Of a DNA stretch of 64,000 nucleotides, positions 24,227 through 36,000 are shown piece by piece. The first letter of the stretch is position 1, and every line of letters begins with the position of its first letter. The stretch is from Spirometra erinaceieuropaei (Eukaryota > Platyhelminthes > Cestoda > Diphyllobothriidea > Diphyllobothriidae): positions 4,836 through 68,835 of the forward strand of contig CACRXP010000381.1 in assembly GCA_902702965.1 (NCBI GenBank). Direction: 5' to 3'. The translations under genes were made by a program, and so were the position numbers. The notes under the pieces were generated by a model. The model did not search any database and was not told the origin of the DNA. It was given only the letters and a program-made list of their open reading frames with translations.

Positions 24227-25329
24227 TTTCTGTTTCAAATATCGGCTGTCGCATTTATGCTATTTAGTCCACTTTACGAAACGGGATTGAAAAAATGACC
24301 ACTCGGCTGGTAACCTATCTAGGATTTGATATTTGCTGGAAAAACAACGTCCCGTTACAAATGAATGCAGGTAATGACATATCAAGAGGAGGATTCAGTA
24401 ATCCTGAATGCACGAAGGGAAATCGTTCGCCGTGTAAAGTAAGGGATGACTAAAATATGAGTTGTTTTTCCGTAGAGGAAAATGATAGGCATTTCAAATT
24501 TAATATGTACGCAAATTCCAAAAGTTGTCCAGAATGCTAAAAGCGTTGTTCGAGTAGGAAAATAAAACTGTAAAATTTTGGAGAAGCTTACTGAGATACG
24601 AGACGGTTATTATATTTTGATAATTTAACTTGCTTATCATAAATTCAAAATTCTAGAGATGAATAATAAGTTACTTACCAATGCACATGAACTCAGAATG
24701 GATTTCTAAAAGACAAAAGTGCTACTAATAGGACGGAATTTTATAGTTTTTTTCGGAAAACTGATTAATTTGGGGCAAATACGATGTCAATGTTATCCCC
24801 AACCTTATGTTTATTTGATTGCCAACAGATAAGATGCCCGGCATAAATCGGAACATATGCCTACGGTAACGCAATGTACTTCGTGAAACGAAAGTCCGTA
24901 AATATGCACCAATAAAATGGCCATATTAATAAAGAACGACCATCCTTTAAATATGCACGCGGAGAAAATAATAAAAGCAAGATGATTCTACATACGAATA
25001 CCAACACTATTATGAGTGTTGGAGGGAGGAAAATGCGAATATTCGTGACAATCTAATAAACTAAGTTTACAAACCTGCACACAGACTGCATATGCGAATA
25101 AAGGAATACGTAAAGTGCATAAGACAATGACAAGTTGGATGTGGTTATGTTGCCCCATCTGAAGTATACAAACCCCAGTCACCTCTGATTCGGGACCGGC
25201 AGTAATATGGGCGTTTATAGGTGGGGCTAAAGAACGCACAGGCGACGAGGTCAAGTAGTTGTATTCAAAAGCAAAACTATTGGGAATGCACGGTTGTACT
25301 ATGAATGGTAGAGAGATAGGTGCGTCAAC

Positions 25330-25405
25330 CTTTAACCCTAACCCATAAATATAACCTCTTATCCTAAACCCTAACCTCTATCCGTAACTCTTAAACACAA
25401 CCCTT
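25330..25405 (-). repeat. short telomere-like tract (duplicate)
   Basis: Copy of the tract at 18010-18085 with a few changes. Confidence 0.65.
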
Positions 25406-26390
25406 GACCCCCCACAATTTTGTTTCCATCAGTTATGGCTACCAAACCTCATCTTATCCAATAACCGTCTGAAAAGCTTTCCGTTCCTTACGTACATTGC
25501 CTCAAGGATTCAGGGCTATGTTAGTTATGACACAAAAATAAGTGAACAATACTTTAAAATTTGTGTTAAAATTTTCTACGTGAATGCAAGCTTATTTTTC
25601 GGTTCTGTATTTTTGAGGTGCTGTTGAATGAGCCCAAGATAGTGTTGCTTGATTTCACTGATGGTCAGGTGACGAAAATATCCACCAAACACATGCTGAA
25701 ATCCCGGTCAACGTTAAGGGCCTTTGAAAAGAGTTAAATGAACAATTTGTTTTTTTTAAAAACATTTACTATGTGTTATATAGAGATCACTGAATACGAT
25801 ACGTTTTCGGATATTCTTGAAATTTTAATGAGTCTTTAAAAATTTCGTCTTTTCAACCATCTGCAAATTGGGCAGTTTAATAGCCTCTGAAGTAAAAAAT
25901 ATCGTAAAAGTTCTTGGCCAGAAATGGGTCCGATTAGTTGCTCTTCTCCAATGTATGTGTTTTGTACTATATTGATGGATCTCTCAAACAAGAAACCTTA
26001 TCACCGTAACGTCTACGCTCATAACTACGGTAGACGATGAATGTTTTTTATTGAAGGAACCCTCTACATGTATTTTTCTCCCTAAAGAGGGCGTTACTTT
26101 ACTAATTCGCTGTCAAATCTCCAAGAACTTTTGAACCTCAAAAGCAAAGTCGGATAAACTGGGGTTTGACAGGTTTCTAAACTGCCTGACGATTTTTACT
26201 GCTTGACAGAAAACATGCACAGGACTTCTTAGTTTCAAGCCACTTCTTGCACAATGTGAGGCTTCCTTCAACAATTATAAATAAGCCACGACACATATGC
26301 ATTAAGTTTTCCTAAAAATTAAGTCAGTCGTGTAAGTGGCGTCTGTCCAGAATGACTGAACCTGATTTTCTGCTTTTTTGCACACTCTAG

Positions 26391-26663
26391 CAGTCGATCT
26401 AAACCCGACAGAGCTCACCGCTTCTGCCCTTAGTCCTACATCAGTAAGGCTCTCCTGGAAGCCGCCTTATATGGGAAGAGGCAAACTTCCTCATTTCTAC
26501 GTACTTGTAAATGGCACGCATAACAGAATAACCTGGCGGACGAAAGTAAATATCCGTGGTTTGACTCCTCGCACCAAGTACGTATTTGGCGTACGAACAG
26601 TCCTTCCAAACTACGATTACGTTAGACCCGGAATCTACTTAACGGCTTCAACAGATGAACTGG
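26391..26663 (+). CDS. fibronectin type III domain exon 3 (duplicate of exon 2)
   Basis: The same 273-bp phase 1-1 exon as 19071-19343, with the same acceptor (cacactctag) and donor (gtaagt at 26664). The two differ at a CCA/CCG proline codon and a CTC/CTT leucine codon, so the encoded FN3 domain is identical. Flanking intron differs more visibly, for example several changes within 60 bases around 19501 and 26821. If both exons are spliced, the protein gains one extra FN3 unit in frame. Parent gene not identified. Whether exons 1 to 3 belong to one transcript is inference from strand, phase and homology. Confidence 0.88.
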
Positions 26664-27755
26664 GTAAGTTCTAATGTCTTTGCTCATAATACAATAGGAC
26701 TGTTAGATTGCTAGGCAAGGTCTGACCTCCCGTCTTCCTTCTACTGTCGTTTATCAGCCAAAAGAAAGCGTCAGTACTAATCCTTGTGCTGCTTATATGC
26801 AAAGGTGTGAGGAGAATTACCGTCTGTTTCGGGGATATTTTGTCACAAATGCGTGTATGTTAATCTACCTAAAGTGTCGTTCAGTAGTCTATCGCGGTTA
26901 TCTGTTGGCCGATAATCGGGCTAATGCAGTCGTGTGTGTGAGTAGACTTACTTTAGGTGTCCGGAGTTTAAAATCTCCATCAGCGTCTACCGAAAGGTCA
27001 GAAAACAAGTCGATTTTGGAGCACACAACGCAGAACAATCAGGCAGTGTAGTTTACCAAAAGACTATGGGCGACATCCCGCGAAATAAAATTCAAACGTG
27101 CACAACAACGAGTCTAAGATATCATCATAAAGTGCTGACCATTGCACAGAGGAAAGTATAGATCGAAAAATTAGTGCCAACTGGAATACGACGGGCATAT
27201 GAATTGCAGTCAATGCCTAAACGAAATGGACGGTGTGATCGGAAGTCCCAGATGACATGTCATAGTTGCACTATTGATATTCATTCATTGTACATTTTAA
27301 AACCAGCAATTTCGAGCGTTTGGGGTGTCATTAGGGCTCACAGTCTTATTAGGTCGGAGGAACGTTTTCAAACTTTCTCTGGTATATCACAGGATCTTGT
27401 TGACCTATTCAGCGGCATTAGAGCATTGTTAATGTGTCGGAAAAGTGAAAAAAGGCCAGGTGTTTTGGTTTTTGATCGCAGTCTCTATTCTAAAACTGTT
27501 TTCGGGAAATTATTTTAGTAAAATGCCCTTTTAGTTGGCCTTACAATTTCTGTAAACGTTAACGATTGACTATTTCTGTAGCGTATTTCGGGCAATATTT
27601 GGACTCCAATCGATTATCTTACAATACATAATATTGGTGGCAACGTGCCATGAAGATGAGTTCGAGCCAGACAACATACAGTATGAAAATTCACTGACTT
27701 ATGCATCAGGGTAAATGATGTGATTTGGACTACTGCATGCAACGACGTCCACCCT

Positions 27756-28164
27756 GTGCCCCAAACCAACACAGGCGCAGGTCGGTGACCCGAGTGGAAA
27801 GCAGTTCTGAATGTCATGCGCGGCATCTCCCGCAATCTCTTCACTATCATCACAAAAATGAAAGTCACGACGGCCTAAGTGAGTTCCATCCGAGCGCCTA
27901 AATGGGGGTTACTTGGATCCCAGCTCAACGGAAGAGCCACAACAATCACTCTAAAATTAAACCATTGGGAGCGACTTCTTGTTCCCGGTCTAGACATCCC
28001 ACATTATACAGGAGTTTGAATTATAGGACAAACCATTTTCAACAGTTGAAGATAATGGAGACAGTAATCTACTAATTTGTCTCAATAAATTATTGCATAC
28101 ATATATATATATATATCGAATGATGAACATCCCAAAAGTTTAAACAGAAAACAGTTAGTCCTTT
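27756..28164. other. non-coding, nothing recognised; (TA)n at 28100-28116
   Basis: Beyond the visible limit of the duplication. A short alternating TA run lies just before the PLE-3 tail. No supported gene. Confidence 0.5.
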
Positions 28165-28815
28165 GGAAAATGCAACATTCTTTATTCTGTTAATTTGTAC
28201 AGTGGTTTCGTAGATCGTCTTCAGACGTAAAGAAAATATTCAAAACTGTCGACTCTCTTCAAACTGTCCAGATTCGATACTGTATCTTAGTTCATGTCAT
28301 TGATTCATGGCCCCGGTTGACATCTTTTAGCGATTAACAGAAGCCTCTCCCATCTTTCCCAGATATTATTGTAAGCGTCGTCTAGTTCAGTTTACCAGTT
28401 AACGCTTGTTTCATCGGAATACACGGTTTTCAAAAATTCATGGTGTTTTTGGACGGGGAGGTCATAACATTGCTAGATCTGTTCCAAGTAAGGTAATGGC
28501 TAGCTCCCAGCGTATACATGACAACTTAGGACAAATGGTCTTGCGTCCTCACAGCCAGCTGACGTTTGTGTATGCGCGTAGAGGTCGACCTTCAAGTTTG
28601 ATCACAGTATACTCAATGGCATTTTTCGCAAGCAATCTTGTTGATGACACCATTCTTATCTGAATAGCTGACCCTATTCTAAGGGCGTACATGCAGATTG
28701 CGTAGAATGGGCGTTGGTTTATGCACGTCTTGTATTTGATGCTTTCCCATGAGTCTTTCAACGAGTAGAGACACGTCTTTAATGTACCGAAGCGTTCTCC
28801 AAATTTTCCGTCTGG
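28165..28815 (-). pseudogene. PLE-3, decayed Penelope-like element (linker and GIY-YIG remnants)
   Basis: On the minus strand, 28790-28679 reads LRYIKDVSLLVERL followed by VHKPTPILRNL, the same RT-endonuclease linker as in PLE-2 (VPYVKGVSEAVSRLL, AHRPQATIRRRL). Downstream (28658-28370) a frame with several stops still shows a GIY-YIG outline: GVINKIACEKC, then VYCDQT, then RQLAVRTQD and a late HY-W segment. The 3' tail near 28235-28165 reads ctgaagacgatctacgaaac followed by an aataaa. Several stop codons and a frame change make it non-functional. The reverse transcriptase is not seen. Confidence 0.65.
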
Positions 28816-28914
28816 GCGCTTGATCGAAAAAAATAATTGTTTCTTTTTTATTTCTGTTTTCTCGTGCGCCGTTGCACAAAATCTTCGGTGTACCCGGACT
28901 GTTTTGTATATTTG

Positions 28915-28990
28915 CTACATGTATAAAGACGACCTGAGGAACCAGCGTCGAAAATTTGATGAATAAAGTTTGTCGCACATCCTGAAGGGC
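28915..28990 (+). repeat. PLE-type 3' tail in opposite orientation
   Basis: gacgacctgaggaaccagcg followed by a gatgaataaag block resembles the PLE-3 tail pattern on the other strand, suggesting a second small PLE terminus facing PLE-3. Confidence 0.4.
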
Positions 28991-29253
28991 TTATTTATTA
29001 CTGATGTTTACATATAGATATCAAGTGGATAATTTCGGAAATGACTGGAGTTAGGTTTCCGAGCCATGTCTGTCAAGGGTCAGAACCGAAATTTACTGAA
29101 CAATTGAGATGTGTCACGCAGGGACAAAATATAGATGAAACACGTGTCTAGGCTTTTAGTTATAACTCATGTCAGGAATACGGCATAATACGTTTGATAT
29201 ATAGATATATGTAGACAGAATCCTAGTACCGACAAAGACCAGACACCATTAGA

Positions 29254-29726
29254 TATATATATTCACTCAGGAATGGGCGCACACCGATCCATTGGATTTC
29301 CGAAGCAAACAAGTATTCGTATGGGTGGCAAAGGTCACGAACAGGCAACCAATTACCAGGCCGAAGTCGGCCAAGTCATAATAGCAGCGAGGAGGGACGA
29401 CAGAGAATGCCGGTAGATTGATACAGCACTGTTTCGGGCTTATTCTGCCTTCATTCAGCCAATCATAACCCTGACCACCAGCAGCTGAGACCAGAAACAC
29501 AAACATGCGCACAGACGCACCTGGCGCAGTCGGTCCACCACTGAGGCCTACCAGATGGGTCATAAGCACTTCATCGAACCGAAGTTCATCAGTGCCTCGC
29601 CAACTGCCATTCTTTGTCGCTGCAGATCGGGTATTTATCAATATATATATATATATATAAACGGAACTTGTTTGCTTCGTGAAACCAATATATCGGTGTG
29701 CGTCCTTTCCTGATTGAATATATATA
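29254..29726. mobile_element. small inverted-repeat element flanked by TA repeats
   Basis: Arms at 29254-29321 and 29660-29726 are inverted copies (cgcacaccgat, then a gaagcaaacaagt block on the left, and their complements on the right), both bounded by TATATATA. The interior, about 340 bp, includes a 30-bp segment shared with 14311-14340. No transposase. The overlapping 124-codon minus frame (29267-29641) lies inside and has no recognised domain. Confidence 0.68.
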
Positions 29727-31350
29727 GATCCTGGCCCATATGCTCATATTTTTTACACAGAAATCTATTGGCTAACTTTTGCCCTGAATCAAAACCGTGA
29801 ATGTACCATAAGTCTGAAAAATATGGTTGCAGTTCCAAATTAATGACATATTAAAGGACAACGCCACTTTTGATACCTTTTATGTTTCTGCCTTTTTTCC
29901 AGGGCCATATGAATCCCAATCTACGGAATGTCTTCCCTGGTTAGAACCGCTGTGTGAACAGTCATAGTATACTTGTAGTGTGATCTCGATTATTTGAAAC
30001 ACCTACGTGCATACTGTGAGATAACAAAGCATATGGATCATTTTGGAAACTTTACGCCTGCTGTACCTTAATCGCGATTCTGGTCATTGGGTTCGATCAT
30101 ATAATTCTGAAACCGTTGCAATTTTATAATGTTTTTGAAATTGTCATTTTCCTCAGCCGCCTGCAATACGCTGTTTACTTTAATATACATCCGTTTTTAC
30201 CGAGCAAATAAAATCATTTTCTTGAGTCAGGACTCTCAGATTGTGCTTGTTTTCACGGGACGGAATAATAAAAGAAATATACGTAGTACGGATGGGGGCG
30301 AAAGTCCAAGTTCGCAGGGTATGTATAATTGAAAAAGTCTTGTTGAGGAGCCAAACAGTCCGTTTATTGTTCGAAGATTTCGAGCTCCTGCAGGAATCCA
30401 TCGCCAAAGAGGTTTTCCAATTAATTTTTCACTACCCTACCAAACTTACTTAGATTTGGTGACTAAGTTCGTCTTTTTATAATTTACTGGGCTTATAGAA
30501 ATTTGTAATGGTGGGTGTGTGCATTGATGTCTATTTCATAGGCAGTATAAAAGCATTTGCATTTCGCGGTGCGCACGATTCTCGTAATAAAAATTTTCCT
30601 GAAGATAAGGATACTCCTTCAACAAGTTTGTATTCTCAAGACCACGTCACTCGAGTAAATAATACGGTGTTTTTGTGCATATTATCTTCAAAGTGTATTT
30701 GACATCAAAAGGAAATTTTAACTCTGTGACAAAAAACCAAAACTACAAAAATTGTCATTTTTTATGAATACGCACTTTGGAAGCGGCCGTAAAGGAGCTA
30801 GTTCTAGAACCAGTACCTTAAAGAGACTGATATATAATTAGGGATTATTTTCCGCGGTACTGTATGCCGGAACCCTACATTTGCTAAAATATTAACGATA
30901 TAGCATTCACCGAACTGCTTGGAAAAATTGACCATTCTTGGATTTCACCAGCATGATACATGATGCGAATCTGCACTGAGAAATTCTACGTGCTAAAAAA
31001 CATGCATTATAGTTCAATCTGGAATGCGTAATGGTCCAAGTGAAAATATTTTATACATGGAACTTGCTGACTGATGTAAGAATTTACCTTTCTAAAACAG
31101 AAAGAATAACAAGGTCTGCTTAGTACACCTATGAGTTCCGAATATCACATTCACCTGTTCCAGTTTCGCCTTGTCTCAACAAAAACAAAGACTAAAAATA
31201 AAGTTACATAATAATTCACGCGTAAATCAATTTATAATGGGCGGCAATGGTATCGCATGGTCCATGATAATTACTAGTTTATCATTCGACGAGAAGCTTT
31301 GCCAGACAAGAAGTTCGCTGCTTCTGACGCATTAGTCTGAGCGCAATTTT
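29727..31350. other. non-coding, nothing recognised
   Basis: Several short frames (30129-30702) without domain or splice support. No repeat partner noticed. Confidence 0.4.
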
Positions 31351-32062
31351 CCTACCGGTCAAGTGGAAGCATTTGTTCACCATCGAATTAATTAAGACAG
31401 AACCTGAAAGCTAAAAAGTCCACTTGCTTTGGATTCTGCTTTTCTCCAGGCACATAGTCCTTCCTTCGGATTCAGTGGAATTGATGATGAGATGTAACAC
31501 CAGGCTATAAAATTAGCTAACGGGCGTTGGTTCGTTCATGCAACCACAAGTACTTACGAGCGGAGAGGAATGTTAGAATAGTAAAACTGGACTTCGCACA
31601 TGATTAATTTATCGCAGGCGTAAACAAAATCATCCAGCACCCCAGTTCACCGTTTCCAAGACCACCAAGTCGATGTCTAAATTCTGTTACCTATTGCACA
31701 GACAAGGTATCATATGCAGCATTTTCGTATACCCCCTTTAATTGACTACCCAATTGATGTTCTTAATGAAATAGTTGTTTTATTCCACCTCGAAAGCTAT
31801 ATGCAGTTGTACAGGCGGGGGAGACATTGACCATACCCTGACCTGCGTAATCCACGTCCATTTAGGGGAACAGATATGCAAAACAGTATTTCTCGATTCT
31901 AAGTGGTGAGAGTACATAGAGCACATCAATCATTAGATCAAGGCCGATTACCAGAAGGAGACCGAGAATACCAGAATGAGAAATAAGCTATGTTTATCAT
32001 TTATTATTGCTGTCCCAGCCGGCGAGGCATGGGCTGCTGTTGGATGCGTCCAGTAATGCCTA
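31351..32062 (+). repeat. composite repeat W(+), left terminal module
   Basis: About 710 bp that recurs in direct orientation at 34431-35179 and inverted at 58790-59893 and 56545-57310. Markers: cggtcaagtggaagcattt, ggcgttggttcgttcatgca, ggcatgggctgctgttgg, gtccagtaatgcct. The paired arrangement is LTR-like, but I see no clean TG..CA ends, primer site or pol genes. Confidence 0.82.
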
Positions 32063-34430
32063 CACAGTAATATAAGACAAAATAACGAAAGTTAAACACT
32101 CGACAAAAGACAATATGGGGGAAGGAGGCTGAAGGGTGTTCAGAGCTCGGTGGTCAGATTCTAGGTCTGTCTGTGTTTTAGGGACGGGGAAGATGGGAAA
32201 GGTGTCTGGCGAGTATCTTTTCGTGATCTGGCGCTATAACGCGACGTGGGTGGTATGAACTCAAATGCTGGTTTTGTCTTTACGCAGGGGGAGCCTCAGC
32301 GCATCTACAAGCGCTTAATGCGAGCACGAGGCTGGGTTGGCTAATCGTAAGACCATTGAATCTGTCGTCGCAAGTATTAACTAGCGTAGGAACTTGGAGT
32401 GTCTCGCCAACAGTTTAGAGATGATTCGGATGCCTGGTTGATGTCAAAACATGGGCCACAATTACGCTAGAGATGGACTTTCCGCTACTTTGGTTTAGCC
32501 TGGGAGGATGGTGCATTCGCATCCATTTGGATAGATGCCTAGTCATGCGACTAATATAACCTACCCCAAGTGAAGGCATAGATGCAGATTAAAGATATTT
32601 CAAAAGGGAGTCTATCCTACAGGACGTGCAGTTACAGCAATACTTCAATGGCAATAATTCAGTGAAAAATATTAGCCTCGTCTAATTACCTACTACTTAC
32701 TTGCCGCTAAAGAGACCGCAGATTTTCCAGTCGATTATTTCGATTTACTACAAACAGTCAAAATGAGTCACAGCATCATAGGTGCGCTTATTTTGAGAAT
32801 GAGTAAATTGAGAACATCGAGTGACGTTAACCTTGCCGTCGAAGTAGGACCATGCAGAGGAAAATGAAGGAGAGGATCGTCCACGAGGGCAGAGTTCGTG
32901 CGTAAGTTTCAATTTTATGATGAGTGTCTCAGGTCATAAGCGGAAATCGAGGCAGATGATGGGACAACTATATGCTATTAACTCCATTCTCCCCTCTAAA
33001 ACCAGATCTTTGTTTCTGTTTTGCGAAAACTTCATGCAAGAGCGCAGCTCATGCATACCAGGCATCAGCAGAGATTGAGTTTTATCTAGTACTTGAAAGA
33101 ATCCATTGACAGTCTTTGTTGGCTTATTTCAGTTTCGAAAAGAGGAAATTCATAAGATCATGAGGAAGAGCGTGTACTCGAAAATATCTCATAGCGAAGG
33201 AAGTAAGATAAAACGCACGTTCATACTGTGTCTCCCGTACCATAAAATATATAAGCACTATTGCCCGAATTCTCTATTGGATGTTTTACATACGGTAGCA
33301 CAGGGATGTGCGCAAGTGCCATTGATTACAAAATAATTCGTAGAAAACACTCAGGTGTCTGTGAATTTTTTTCAAAATTTGGTCCAGATGAAGTGAATAA
33401 ATTACGTATTCGAAAGAAAATGATCCTTCGCAAACAAACTTTGCGGCCTATGGCGCAGGGGCCTTACTAAAGTTACTTTAGCGGTTAAATAACGATAGTA
33501 AATCTGAAATGCTTTAATTATCACAGTAAACCATATCTAATTACCTTCACATTTTGCTGTATAATTACTTTTGTTCGCTACAAACCACATCGCCAAGCAA
33601 TTCGCAAAGTTACCAATAAATAGCGCAACTGCATATGGTCATGCCTTCTCCCTATTTTAGAGTAGATCATGCAGAGGCACAGGAAGACCAATGTCACTCC
33701 CCAGAGGGATATCTGAATGACCTGTTCGAGTTGTTTTGCACGTTTTAACGGCGACTAACTGCCATCGCCGACCTCCAATCAACTTAATAACCAACGCAGA
33801 CATGCCCTCGATTAAGGCAATCCGATTTCTGTGTTACTTAGGGCGCATGCCCTTGCGGCGCCGCAGCTGAGCTATCTTCATCTAGCAGACTTTTCCGTTA
33901 CCTTGTGTAGAATACAATTCTTACTCAACTGCTGTCCAAATTCGGGTTAAAGCTCAAAGGCAATAGGGACTAGGGTCTGCAGATAAATAATTTTCAAGAC
34001 AAACGTTCTTGCCTACTTATATATGAGCTGGTCAAGTGGCCAATAAGAGCACAACAATAGCCTACCCATCTAACATTTACAATGCAGTTCCCCAGCCAGA
34101 TAGTAATGATGGTCATCGAGCAAGTATTTTGTTCTCGGAGAGCCCCTAGGTTGCAGGCTTATTCACAAAGGGTTTTACGAAATCGTCTACAGCGGACTGA
34201 TGAAGGAGAGTATGCAGCCCAGTTAACGGTTTCTCCTGAAGGCCGGTTCGGCCCACTTATCTCCAAATCAAAAGGTTTCTACCAATTCTTTAGAGTTCAC
34301 AGTCACAGAATTGTTGTTATTGTTTTTATTGTAAGTTCTCGAATAGCGATCAGGGCGAGAAAGATGTTGCAGAATCGGTTTAACAGCAAAAATCCTGCGA
34401 AGTCTACCGCATTCCTCTGCCGGCAGTTAG
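32063..34430 (+). repeat. composite repeat W(+), interior
   Basis: Matches the complement of 57310-58790 in order (for example caatatgggggaagg, tgtctcgccaacagttt, aggcacaggaagacc, agcggactgatgaagg). It is about 880 bp longer because 32487-33354 has no counterpart in the minus copy. The frames in it (33106-33470, 34082-34456) have no retroviral or transposase motif, so the element looks non-autonomous. Confidence 0.75.
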
Positions 34431-35179
34431 CCTACTGGTCAAGTGGCAGCATTTGATCACCACTGAATTAATTAACACAGAGACGAAAACCTAATAGTAC
34501 CGCTTGACTTGGATTGTGCATTTCCCCAGGCATATAGTCCTTCCCTCGAATTCACTCGAATTTATGATGAGACGTAGCAACGGGCTTTAAAAATAACTGA
34601 CAGGCGTTGGTTCGTTCATGCAACCACAAGCACCTGCAAGTGAAATAGAATAGCAGAGTGGAAAAACTAGACTTCGCACTGGGGAAAACAAACTTATCCA
34701 GCACTCCATTTTACCGTTCCAAGGCCCGCCAAGCTTATGTCTAAATACCATTTCATATTGCACAGACAAAATCGCAGTTTGTGGAATTCCTTGTGGCATT
34801 TTTCGCGTTCTGTAAGGTCCCGTATCATATGCCCCCTTTAATGGACTAGGCATTCGGGTTTCTTGGCGAGGCAGTGGTTTAAATCCGTCTCGATGAATAT
34901 TTGCAGTTAATTACGAGGGAATGAAAGTTGCAATACCTGACCTGCCGTACACTGGCTGGCCTAATCCACGTTTATTCAGGGAGAGAAATACTCTACGGAA
35001 GTATTTGTGGATTCTAAGTGAAAAGAGTACATAGAGCGCCACAACCATTAGATCAAGTCCCGATTACCAGAAGATAGAGGATACCAGAATGCGAAATTCA
35101 TCTTGTTCATCATTTCAAATTGCTGTCCCAGCCGGCGATGCATGGGCTGCTGTTGGCTGCGGCCGTCCAGTAATGTCTG
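34431..35179 (+). repeat. composite repeat W(+), right terminal module
   Basis: Direct copy of 31351-32062, diverged. After it the sequence (35180-35395, gagagagcgtaaggccagag) matches the complement of 56330-56545, so the repeated unit extends past this module. Confidence 0.82.
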
Positions 35180-35394
35180 AGAGAGCGTAAGGCCAGAGGT
35201 GGCAGCTACTTTGATGGCTTTGTGGAGCAAGGCCAAGTGTTTCCGATTGGTGCATGTTACACCAGTTCAAGAAGTGATGTCTGGAAGTGGCTCACGAGTA
35301 GATTCGACTGTGTGTATGCATTTGATGTTTGTCGTCTTACCGAATGTCAGCGTTCGGTGTGATGATGAATGGCCAAGAGTCAGCAGTGAGCAGT

Positions 35395-36000
35395 GACAGT
35401 ATTTAGAGCGCTACAATCATTATCAGAAGAAGACCGAGAATCCCAGAACGAGAAGCCGGACTTTTTCATCATTTACAATTGAATTCCCAAGCAGCTGAGC
35501 ATGGGCTGCTGTTGACTGCGTCCAGTGATGCCTGACAGATAAGGTGATACAAATGGTTGTGCATGTTTTGACAGCTTTTTGTCCGATTGGCGCATGCTAC
35601 ACCATCCCAAGAAGCGGTGTCTCAAAATGGTTCACGAGTAACTTCAACTGTGTGGACGCATTTGTATCCGAACTGAAGTTTTTCGTCTTGCTGAAGGTCA
35701 GCCTCCGTTGTGATGATGAATGTGCAAGAGTCGGCAGGACCTTGGGCGAGCACGCCAAACACCACATGGTGGATGTTGACAACAAATCTTGGCTTAGGTT
35801 GGGAAAAGCACGCCCAATTGGGGTATCACATTTGCTGGAATTACGAAAAGGAACATTATTCATTCAGTCGTCAACAGGCCGTCGTGCGGCGGAAGGCGAC
35901 ATTTGGGGTAAATGGTGGATTAAGAAGTTAAAATCGGCATGCAAGCCAACAGTTCTTTTGTACACAAGTCCTCATTCCCCAGACACTTTCGAATGCTAGA
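35395..36000 (+). repeat. W-derived partial terminal module plus downstream segment
   Basis: 35395-35545 repeats the last 150 bp of the terminal module; 35545-36000 repeats and extends the downstream segment at 35180-35395. Together they look like a local tandem duplication of the end of W. Confidence 0.68.
35544..35999 (+). CDS. W-associated reading frame (151 codons), function unknown
   Basis: An open frame in the segment downstream of the W terminal module. A minus-strand frame at 56482-56195 in the inverted W copy encodes a related product: CVDAFVSELKFFVLL against CVDAVVSELKFVVRL, and HLLELRKGTLF against HLPELCKGALF. No domain is recognised and there is no signal peptide or splice context. 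Retention of the same frame in two diverged copies hints at past coding, possibly of the element's own protein, but repeated DNA can keep a frame by chance. I would not treat it as a proven gene. Confidence 0.35.
   Translation: MIQMVVHVLTAFCPIGACYTIPRSGVSKWFTSNFNCVDAFVSELKFFVLLKVSLRCDDECARVGRTLGEHAKHHMVDVDNKSWLRLGKARPIGVSHLLELRKGTLFIQSSTGRRAAEGDIWGKWWIKKLKSACKPTVLLYTSPHSPDTFEC

Larger units (their letters stand above)
21328..27755 (+). repeat. tandem segmental duplication, copy 2
   Basis: Second copy of 14971-20435, with low divergence (scattered substitutions and a few small indels). It carries a PLE insertion at 23302-24165 that copy 1 lacks, and FN3 exon 3 at 26391-26663. The match can be followed to 27755, where copy 1 enters the gap, so the real right end is unknown. 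Confidence 0.95.

Noticed and set aside
28205..28235. CTGAAGA and GAAAC on the minus strand as a hammerhead
   Set aside because: The intervening bases do not pair as stem II with a G at the required place.
34195..34260. CTGATGA followed by a 6-bp stem and GAA in the W interior, resembling a hammerhead
   Set aside because: Stem I cannot form, the base after GAA is not A, and the stem is not kept in the inverted W copy near 57500.
31351..35179. Calling W a confirmed LTR retrotransposon
   Set aside because: Direct terminal modules are present, but clean TG..CA ends, primer site and gag-pol remnants are not, and the repeated unit extends past the right module.
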